From: Pygmaiobacter massiliensis
GTDB taxonomy: Bacteria; Bacillota; Clostridia; Oscillospirales; Ruminococcaceae
Direction of reading: 5' to 3'
Length of the DNA stretch: 64,000 nt
NCBI RefSeq assembly: GCF_900199435.1
Contig: NZ_OAML01000003.1
Span: forward strand, 885,166-949,165
Every line of letters starts with the position of its first letter. Within the stretch, counting starts at the first letter, position 1. The translations under genes and the position numbers were made by a program. Positions 42,218-48,867 of this stretch are shown piece after piece. The notes below the pieces were generated by a model. The model worked only from the letters and a program-made list of their open reading frames with translations, searched no databases and was not told where the DNA came from.

Positions 42218-42445
42218 TTACTCTTCTCTTAAACGGCAAATCATGTCCCAAAGCGTTTGGGCAGAATTGAAGTTTTCAGGAATGATTTCGGTAGCCGGAA
42301 TTTCGATTTCAAATGCTTCGTTTAACTCGTTGATTGTTTGGATAATATCAAAAGAGTCGAAAATGCCGTCATCAATCAAAGTCGTGCAGGTGGTGTAATC
42401 TACGTCTTCTCTAATTTCCTTCAAAATTTCAATTAGTTTTTCCAT
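42218..42445 (-). CDS. Acyl carrier protein (DltC-like)
   Basis: 75 residues. The phosphopantetheine site is Ser31 in DDGIFDSFDIIQ; DSFD instead of the DSLD/DSMG of fatty-acid carriers is close to DltC-type carriers. Helices and acidic character fit a stand-alone carrier. It overlaps the decarboxylase gene by 17 bases and is the last gene of the leftward cassette. It presumably receives an amino acid from the adenylation enzyme and presents it to the decarboxylase and the MBOAT. Confidence 0.88.
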   Translation of the reverse strand: MEKLIEILKEIREDVDYTTCTTLIDDGIFDSFDIIQTINELNEAFEIEIPATEIIPENFNSAQTLWDMICRLREE

Positions 42446-43616
42446 GTTCTGTTCTCCTTATGGTATTCAAAGTGTAGGTATCCGTTAACGGCCTAGCCAG
42501 GCATGGGCCGGAAAGCGCAGAGTACAATAAAACAGTGGGCATAGCGCGGCTTAAAAACAGGTAAGGCGCTTCTGTAATAGAATAGGCACCGGTGTTATAA
42601 AAAGTGAGCAGGTCGCCAATTTGCAAATTCTCAAAAGGGGCTTTACGCACAATGACGTCAGCGGTCGTGCAAAGACTGCCGCATATGGCCCAGTCTTCAG
42701 TTGCGCCACTTTTGTGCTGGGCAGTATGCGCAATTACAGGCAGCTTCATTGCAAGGGTCTGGCCGAAATAATTTAGGTGGTGAATACCGCCGTCCACAAT
42801 GCAGTAATTAGTGGAGTGGTTGCGCTTTAAATCTGCAACACGAGTAATATAACTGCCACAGGAAGCGACAAAGAAACGTCCCATTTCAATGGTGACTTGG
42901 GTGGTTTTGGCAAATGCCTTCAGGGCGGGCAAAATTGCTTTCAGTGGAGCTAAGGTATCACTGAAATCCTCGTTTGCAAAATACGGAACAGGTAGTCCAG
43001 GACCATATTCCAGCTGCGCGGCCACAAAACTATAGTCTTGCTCTAACGCGTCGAAAAAATTACGTAACAGGGTAAGCTCGTCCAAAATATCGGCAGTCTT
43101 TTTTTTCTGGGTGCCGGTAAAATAATGGATTCCTTTAATGCTGACCATCGGGTAATTGTCCCGCTTAGCAATTAATTTTCGAACCAGAGCTTCGTCCATG
43201 CCAAACTGGTTACCATTTGTTAAACGCAGCAGTATAGGATAAACCGTACCGCGCTTTTGCGCTTCCGCACAAATTAAATCAAAATGCTTTTCGCTTTCGC
43301 AGGTGAAAATACCTACGGCGCAATCGGCGGCGTTTTTTACGTCTTCGGTTGTTTTGTTTACGCCGGAAAAAACCACTTGCTCCATAGCAATCCCAATAGA
43401 TTTGCAAATTTCCAGCTCGCCTGGGGAGCAAACCTCAAGCCGGTCACAAAGTGATGCCATCGCAGGAATTAAAAAAGGATTTGCCTTTACCGCAAAGCAG
43501 AGGTTGATTTGTTCTCCGGTTAAAGCTCGAATGGCATGCATACGCTCGCGAAGAATATCGGTATCGAAAATATACATGGGGGTGGGGTATTGCTGTGCAA
43601 GCATCGAGGCTGTCAT
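42429..43616 (-). CDS. Fold-III PLP-dependent decarboxylase (LysA/BtrK-like)
   Basis: 395 residues of the alanine-racemase/diaminopimelate-decarboxylase fold. The PLP lysine is Lys44 in CFAVKANP; GPGLPVPYF replaces the GGG.P phosphate loop, EMGRFFVASCGSYITRV matches the EPGR block, CGSLCTTADVI gives the active-site Cys from the partner subunit, and YNTGAYSITEA is the C-terminal ligand block. Stand-alone LysA sits in lysine operons; here it is between a carrier protein and an adenylation enzyme. BtrK of butirosin synthesis, same fold, decarboxylates a glutamyl residue bound to a carrier protein, so a carrier-bound substrate is plausible. Confidence 0.85.
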   Translation of the reverse strand: MTASMLAQQYPTPMYIFDTDILRERMHAIRALTGEQINLCFAVKANPFLIPAMASLCDRLEVCSPGELEICKSIGIAMEQVVFSGVNKTTEDVKNAADCAVGIFTCESEKHFDLICAEAQKRGTVYPILLRLTNGNQFGMDEALVRKLIAKRDNYPMVSIKGIHYFTGTQKKKTADILDELTLLRNFFDALEQDYSFVAAQLEYGPGLPVPYFANEDFSDTLAPLKAILPALKAFAKTTQVTIEMGRFFVASCGSYITRVADLKRNHSTNYCIVDGGIHHLNYFGQTLAMKLPVIAHTAQHKSGATEDWAICGSLCTTADVIVRKAPFENLQIGDLLTFYNTGAYSITEAPYLFLSRAMPTVLLYSALSGPCLARPLTDTYTLNTIRRTEHGKTN

Positions 43617-45139
43617 CCGTTCGTTTCCCTGCCTTTCTCGTATTCTTCTTGCAAAAATTTTCGGTCAATCTTACCATTTTTGGTGATTGGCATTTGGTCT
43701 AGTTGTATAAAAACAGAGGGCAGCATATAAGCAGGCAACAAGCCGCGCAAGGCAGCAACGATGGCGCGCTTTTCGGCAATGCCGGTGTAAAATGCAAGAA
43801 TTTTTTGCTTTTGCTCAAGGTAAAGACAGCAAACACGGCTGATGCCCTCCAACCCGTTAATTACCGTTTCAATCTCGCCAAGCTCAATACGGTGACCCAT
43901 ATGTTTGATTTGAAAATCTTTGCGAGTCACATAGTACAGGTTCCCCTCATGGTCAAATCGAGCAAGATCGCCAGTACAGTAAATTTGTTCATTATAATAT
44001 GGATTTAACGGATTTTGAATAAAGACGCTCTCTGTGCGTGTGCGATTACCAAAATAGCCGAGGGCCAAAGCAGTTCCGCTCACACAGATTTCACCTAAAA
44101 CGTCCGGTTCGGTTACAGGCTGATGATTCTCGTCGAGCAGAAAAACTTTTTCGTTATCAAAACAAACCCCAAGCGGCAGAACACTGTTATCGGCAAAATC
44201 TCGGTCTACAATATAATACATGCAGTTGCAGGTGATTTCGGTGGGACCATAGAGGTTTACGTACATTGCATCGGGCAGAAATTGCTTCCATAGCTTGAGA
44301 TGTTTTATCGGCATGACCTCGCCGCTGAACATAATTTTAGAAAGGCTTTTTGGCACTTTATATTCCAGCCCCTTCATGGTTGTAACAAAGCACAATGCGG
44401 ATACCGCCCAGATCAGCACGGTGGCTTTTCGCTCTTCCAAAAAGTCCATCAATTTGGTAGGAAGCATAAAAAACTCGCGAGGAATCAAATGCACACAAGC
44501 CCCAGTAGCAAGCCCGGAGTAAATATCTTTTACGGATACGTCAAAGTCAAAAGGTGCTTGGTTGGCGATAACATCGCTGTGCGAAATTCCAAAAGTAGCC
44601 ACGAAAGTGTCGATAAAATCAATTACCGAGCGGTGAGATACCACTACCCCTTTGGGAGTGCCGGTGGAACCGGAGGTGAAAATCGAATAAAGGGGATCAA
44701 TATCCAGCGCTTGCTGGCGGATTTTTGACAAAAGGTCAGGGGCGGCCTGTGTTTGCAGCAAAGTTTCCAGTTGTAGCACTTCACAGTCAAATCCAACTTC
44801 ACAAGCTTTATCATAGTACTTTTCCTCCGCGACAACACAAGTTGCGTGCAAGGTGTCCAAAATTGCCTTGGCACGCAAAGTAGGTTGTTTGGGGTCGATT
44901 AAAACATAAAAGCCGCCAGCATATACGGAACCCAGAAAGCCACTGAGCAATAGTGCGCTTTTTTCGCCGTAAAAAATTACGGGGCTGCGCGGGGCGATGT
45001 GAGAGGATAGCCCCGCGCCCACCGCCTGCGCCTGTTTCTGCAGCTGCGCAAAGGTAACACTATGGTCTAAATCAGCAAACGCTGTTTTTTGAGGAAACGC
45101 TGCGACCTGCCGCTCTAAATATTCTAATATCGTTTTCAT
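43613..45139 (-). CDS. DltA-like amino-acid adenylation and carrier-loading enzyme
   Basis: 508 residues from the ATG at 45139 (GGAG upstream), the length of DltA. Adenylation motifs: FTSGSTGTPKGVVVSHRS (P-loop), NLYGPTEITCNC, TGDLARFDHEGNLYYVTRKD, KHMGHRIELGEIE and the catalytic Lys in ITKNGKIDRKFL. In DltA the block before the NxYGPTE motif reads FCGE, with a Cys linked to D-alanine selectivity; here it reads FSGEVMP. This suggests an amino acid other than D-alanine (inference from recalled DltA data). Overlaps the decarboxylase gene by 4 bases. Confidence 0.88.
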   Translation of the reverse strand: MKTILEYLERQVAAFPQKTAFADLDHSVTFAQLQKQAQAVGAGLSSHIAPRSPVIFYGEKSALLLSGFLGSVYAGGFYVLIDPKQPTLRAKAILDTLHATCVVAEEKYYDKACEVGFDCEVLQLETLLQTQAAPDLLSKIRQQALDIDPLYSIFTSGSTGTPKGVVVSHRSVIDFIDTFVATFGISHSDVIANQAPFDFDVSVKDIYSGLATGACVHLIPREFFMLPTKLMDFLEERKATVLIWAVSALCFVTTMKGLEYKVPKSLSKIMFSGEVMPIKHLKLWKQFLPDAMYVNLYGPTEITCNCMYYIVDRDFADNSVLPLGVCFDNEKVFLLDENHQPVTEPDVLGEICVSGTALALGYFGNRTRTESVFIQNPLNPYYNEQIYCTGDLARFDHEGNLYYVTRKDFQIKHMGHRIELGEIETVINGLEGISRVCCLYLEQKQKILAFYTGIAEKRAIVAALRGLLPAYMLPSVFIQLDQMPITKNGKIDRKFLQEEYEKGRETNG

Positions 45140-45214
45140 TGTGCCCATCTCCATTATATCTTGGTAAAACAACGGCTGGTAAGAAGCAGGCCAGAGCCGA
45201 TGCCCTGCTGCTTT

Positions 45215-46780
45215 TTAAAACTGAAAGTAGATAAACGGTGCGGGCACAAACATAGGGCCGTAGGCACCAAATAAAGCGATTACAGCAACGCCGGCAAACA
45301 GAATGCACCATCTTATAGGTAGCTCAGCGTTTTTTACCCACACAAATAAATCCTGCTTTTGAGCACGGTGTTCAATTACCATCATAAAACAGATAGCAAC
45401 CAGTGCAATTGTCATCTCAAATGCATTCAGCCCTAGTGAGGATAAAAAGCCCCCGGTGAGCGCATAAGGATTGAATTTGGAGAACATATTTATCAGCATT
45501 CCGGCTGCCATCTCGACAGAGGAAGAACGAAAGATAAGCTCGCCAATGCAAACAAGTAAAAAAGTGCGGAGTATCGAAAAAATCTTCCAAGAGCAGGATA
45601 CAGTATTAATACGCAGTTTCGCACACAATTTTTTCGAAAGAGGAGAAAAACTCATGCCGATGATGACCAAAAAGCCATGATATAATCCGAAAGCGATATA
45701 CTGTAATCCTTCACCATGCCATAACCCGTTGCAAAACCATAAAATCAGCAGCGCCAGATAAGAAGGAATCCATTTGCCCGCCCATTTGTTTACGTGCTTG
45801 GATAACCACTTCGTCAGTTTGCTTAGCGGCTTACTGAACGTGATGGGATAGAATACGTAATCTCGTAGCCAGGTCCCCAGCGTAATGTGCCACCTTCTCC
45901 AAAACTCCGGAATGTTTTTAGAGAAAAAGGGACTTTTAAAGTTTTCTGGCAGATCCACACCGAACATTTGAGAAACGCCCAAAGCAATATCGATGCCACC
46001 CGAGAAATCAGCGTAGAGTTGGAAAGTATATAAAATGGCTCCCAGTAAAATCTCAAAGCCAAAATACTCTGTGTAATTATCAAAAATATGCGCAACAGCG
46101 ATATAAAGCCTATCCGCGATGACAAGCTTTTTAAAAAGACCCCAAAGAACTCGCTCTATGCCCAAAAGAAGATTGTCGTAGGAAAAGCGGTTGCCATTAA
46201 ACAGTTCCCAAGAGATTTGGTCAAATCGGCTGATTGGCCCTTCGATAATTTGAGGAAAATACATGGTGAACAAAATTACTTTAAGAGGGTTTTTCTCCGG
46301 CATGATTTTTTTGTTGTAGATGTCGATAACATAGCTAAGGACCTGCAATGTATAAAAGCTAATGCCAACCGGCACAAGCAAATTTAGCTTTGGCAGCACC
46401 GAGAAAGAAGCAGCGGCCATCGGGTAAAACTTAAATCCAAGCAGCATGCCCAAATTCAGCAATACAAACAACCAGAGTATAATACGACGGTTGTTTTTAA
46501 AATTGCGTTTTATTTGATTTTTATCCTCTTTGGAAAGCCGCTCTTTTTGCTGTGACAAAACTTGCTTTTCTGCGTGATGTACACGGCCGATAATAATTGC
46601 GCAGAGCCATGCAGACAGCGCACTCAGCAACATGCATGCCAACCGCCGTCTTCCAAATGCGTGGTAAAACACAAAATTAGCAAAAAACAGTGCAAGCCAC
46701 CGATACTTTAGTGGCAATAAATAATATACGACAATACAAACCGTCACAAAGGCTGCAAATTGTAAAGACATAAATGACAT
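45215..46780 (-). CDS. MBOAT-family acyltransferase (DltB/AlgI-like)
   Basis: 521 residues, about eleven membrane segments. The MBOAT core is present: NIPEFWRRWHITLGTWLRDYVFYP with the first conserved His region and LWFCNGLWHGEG with the catalytic His. Such proteins move an acyl or aminoacyl group from a cytoplasmic thioester across the membrane to a surface polymer. First gene of the leftward cassette, with AAAGGAG before ATG. Together with the adenylation enzyme, carrier and the divergent SGNH protein it completes a Dlt-type system. AlgI-type O-acetylation is less likely because of the dedicated carrier. Confidence 0.92.
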   Translation of the reverse strand: MSFMSLQFAAFVTVCIVVYYLLPLKYRWLALFFANFVFYHAFGRRRLACMLLSALSAWLCAIIIGRVHHAEKQVLSQQKERLSKEDKNQIKRNFKNNRRIILWLFVLLNLGMLLGFKFYPMAAASFSVLPKLNLLVPVGISFYTLQVLSYVIDIYNKKIMPEKNPLKVILFTMYFPQIIEGPISRFDQISWELFNGNRFSYDNLLLGIERVLWGLFKKLVIADRLYIAVAHIFDNYTEYFGFEILLGAILYTFQLYADFSGGIDIALGVSQMFGVDLPENFKSPFFSKNIPEFWRRWHITLGTWLRDYVFYPITFSKPLSKLTKWLSKHVNKWAGKWIPSYLALLILWFCNGLWHGEGLQYIAFGLYHGFLVIIGMSFSPLSKKLCAKLRINTVSCSWKIFSILRTFLLVCIGELIFRSSSVEMAAGMLINMFSKFNPYALTGGFLSSLGLNAFEMTIALVAICFMMVIEHRAQKQDLFVWVKNAELPIRWCILFAGVAVIALFGAYGPMFVPAPFIYFQF

Positions 46781-46853
46781 TTTAAGCTCCTTTTATCGCT
46801 ACCATAAAATACCAATTTATACAATACCATAGTTCGGGGCAACAGTCTATGGC

Positions 46854-46882
46854 TTGCACTGTGTTTAGCGTAAGTGTATGAT
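46854..46882 (+). promoter_or_regulatory. Promoter of the DltD/SGNH-like gene
   Basis: TTGCAC (46854-46859) and TATGAT (46877-46882) with a 17-bp spacer, about 40 bases ahead of the preferred start codon. It lies in the 149-base gap that separates the divergent MBOAT operon. Confidence 0.6.
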
Positions 46883-46929
46883 ATAGACATGAAAAACTGA
46901 TGAACGTACAAATGAAAAAGGATTTTTTT

Positions 46930-48048
46930 ATGATGTTTACAGAGAATCAAAAAGGTGTATTTCGGCTACTGATATTTGTGCTTGTTTTACTCATTTTAGT
47001 ACTGCCGTTTTTAACTTGTGGAGAATTGCTGCGAGCTGCGAGCGTAGCGCAAATACAGCAGCATATGGGCAAAGAATTTTTGTACGGAACGGCTTACTCT
47101 AACAATTATTCTCATTATAAATATCAAGTGTTAAAACAGCGTAAGCCGAAAATACTTGCGATGGGGGATTCTCGCACTCTGCAAATTAAAGGAGATTTCT
47201 TTAAACACCCGGAAAATTTTTATAATGCAGGTATGCTTACCGTTTCTCTGGATGCGAATATCAATGCCTTGCTTAATTTTCCCAAAGAGCTCCTTCCCCA
47301 AACACTCATTCTTTGTATGGACCAAAGCTTTTTCACTCAAAAGGGTGTTGAAGATCAGCGCTACTTCGATGAACCGTCTTTTTTGAAAAAAGAAGACTAC
47401 CAGAGTTTTAACATATTAATCAGAAGAATGGCGGATGATCGGCGCAAAGACAAATTCCATTTTTGGAATTTGTTGTGGCAACCTAACAAAATTGGTGTTT
47501 TGGCCAAAACCAAAGGGTTTGGCTTTAAGCAAGACGGCTCATATTATTATGGAGATGTCTATCAGTCTAAAAAAACCGGAGCAGAGCGAACCGCGGTGGA
47601 TCTTGACCGAATCCGTAAAGGAGAGGGCTGGTTTGCCGGTGGAGAACATGTCTATTCCAAAACGGTGGAACGTGTACAGGCTTTGATTGATTTTTGTAAA
47701 AGCAATAAAATTCACTTAATTGCTTACACTCCGCCTTTTTCGCAAAGCGCTATGCAAATTTACAAAACGCGTAAGGATGTTGGATTTTTAAAAGAAATTG
47801 ACCCCGTTGTTGGACAAATGATTCGTAATGCAGGATTTGAGTTTTACGATTACACCGACCCGTCCAAGCTCTCTCTTACAGACGAAAATTTCATAGATGC
47901 ATTTCACGGCTCGGACGTTGCGTACTGTTTGATGCTAAGAGATATGCTGCACAAAAATTCGAAAACCAGCCAATATATCGATGCTGCAAAACTAGAGAAA
48001 TTGTACCAAAATCGAGTGTCGGAGATTGTGCTCGAGGTTGGGATGTAA
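46930..48048 (+). CDS. Membrane-anchored SGNH-type protein (DltD/AlgX-like) of the acylation cassette
   Basis: 372 residues from ATG 46930, chosen because AAGGA sits 7 bases before it; the earlier ATGs at 46900 and 46912 lack a ribosome site. One N-terminal membrane helix (about 11-30), then an extracellular SGNH-hydrolase-like domain: Ser81 in AMGDSRTLQ, TLILCMDQSFF, and the C-terminal Asp-x-x-His pair in DAFHGSD. This architecture matches DltD and MBOAT partner proteins that complete transfer to the surface acceptor. It is transcribed away from the MBOAT gene. Confidence 0.82.
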   Translation: MMFTENQKGVFRLLIFVLVLLILVLPFLTCGELLRAASVAQIQQHMGKEFLYGTAYSNNYSHYKYQVLKQRKPKILAMGDSRTLQIKGDFFKHPENFYNAGMLTVSLDANINALLNFPKELLPQTLILCMDQSFFTQKGVEDQRYFDEPSFLKKEDYQSFNILIRRMADDRRKDKFHFWNLLWQPNKIGVLAKTKGFGFKQDGSYYYGDVYQSKKTGAERTAVDLDRIRKGEGWFAGGEHVYSKTVERVQALIDFCKSNKIHLIAYTPPFSQSAMQIYKTRKDVGFLKEIDPVVGQMIRNAGFEFYDYTDPSKLSLTDENFIDAFHGSDVAYCLMLRDMLHKNSKTSQYIDAAKLEKLYQNRVSEIVLEVGM

Positions 48049-48168
48049 GGCGAGCCGCGCTGTGCTTTTACTTCCACTGAGATGCCAGTACCACCATTAC
48101 AAAGATAACAGAACTCATTCAGAAAAAAGAAGTGCTAATTGACTGTAGAACAAATTTCAGAGAATGAC

Positions 48169-48218
48169 AAAATAAAATCCCCTGCACTATCTCAAAAGAG
48201 TGCAGGGGATTTTATTTT
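48169..48218 (+). terminator. Strong terminator after the SGNH gene
   Basis: A perfect 20-bp inverted repeat: arms at 48169-48188 (ending CCCCTGCACT) and 48199-48218 (starting AGTGCAGGGG), 10-base loop, A-rich on the left and T-rich on the right. It can also stop leftward transcripts. Confidence 0.92.
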
Positions 48219-48417
48219 AATTTAGGTTATGATGTGAAGACCCAAATGTGTTTAAAAGTTTGCATAAACAATATAAACGAGCACGGATAATAGCTTAACC
48301 TGGATAAAAAGTGGTGAAGCGATTCATGGCACTTGTTCCGAATCAGCTGCAAACGCTGCGGCAGGTGCCATGGCTCGCACCATGCACAAAGCCATTAGCA
48401 CGCCTGGAACTCGCTTG
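48219..48417. other. Intergenic stretch without a recognised gene
   Basis: With 48049-48168 this makes about 370 bases between the SGNH stop and the next small gene, holding only the terminator and a 7-bp inverted repeat (ATGGCAC near 48326 and GTGCCAT near 48365). I see no reading frame with a ribosome site. Confidence 0.4.
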
Positions 48418-48567
48418 TTATGCTATTTCTCCCAACTGATTTTGTATCAGCTTCAATAGTTCTAGAACGCTTTGAAATTCTGATCCGGAACCGTTTGCTG
48501 TTTTAAGTATCCCTTGCCACTCGGCGTGTTCTGTGCCGGTGATAGTCAGGGTGAACGTGTTTTCCAT
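48418..48567 (-). CDS. Very small protein (49 residues) downstream of the LuxR-type regulator
   Basis: A complete small frame, MENTFTLTITGTEHAEWQG... to ...NQLGEIA, with AAGGAG 7 bases before its ATG. It begins 4 bases after the stop of the 94-residue gene, so the two are coupled. I recognise no family. The sequence is soluble, with a beta-like N-terminal half and a helical C-terminal half (SVLELLKLIQNQLGEI). Good ribosome site and tight spacing support a real gene. Confidence 0.6.
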   Translation of the reverse strand: MENTFTLTITGTEHAEWQGILKTANGSGSEFQSVLELLKLIQNQLGEIA

Positions 48568-48571
48568 AGAG

Positions 48572-48856
48572 TTACTCCTTCCTTCCGTTTCTTAAATATG
48601 CTTCAAAATTCAGAATAAACTCTGCTACCGCTACTGCGGCTATGCCCTCTTGCAGCTTGCCTGGCCCGCTGTTGTTGACAGCGTCGATCAGTGCCTTCAG
48701 CGCAAACTGGTTTTGCTCCACAGCCTTTAATATTAAGGCCTGCTGTTCGTCCCTTGCGTATGGGATTTGCGCTCCACTTCGCAGGCCATAGCCGTTGCTG
48801 TCGTGGAAAACCACTGTACCTGGTTTTAGGCACAGTTCGTCTTTCGTGTTGTCCAT
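48572..48856 (-). CDS. Small protein of unknown function (94 residues)
   Basis: Starts 11 bases after the LuxR-type regulator gene with GGGAGG before its ATG, so it is co-transcribed. The N-terminal half is GTVVFHDSNGYGLRSGAQIPYARDE-like (short strands), and the C-terminal half is helical (ALILKAVEQNQFALKALIDAV, then VAVAEFILNFEAYLRN). No membrane segment, signal or metal motif. I do not recognise the family and give no function. Confidence 0.65.
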   Translation of the reverse strand: MDNTKDELCLKPGTVVFHDSNGYGLRSGAQIPYARDEQQALILKAVEQNQFALKALIDAVNNSGPGKLQEGIAAVAVAEFILNFEAYLRNGRKE

Positions 48857-48867
48857 TAAGCGCCTCC

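Noticed and set aside
42429-43616. lysA for lysine synthesis
   Set aside because: No other lysine or diaminopimelate genes are nearby, and it overlaps carrier and ligase genes, so a dedicated role in the cassette is more likely.
42218-45139. A nonribosomal peptide synthetase fragment
   Set aside because: The adenylation enzyme is stand-alone with DltA length and lacks condensation, fused carrier or thioesterase domains; MBOAT and SGNH partners fit surface acylation.
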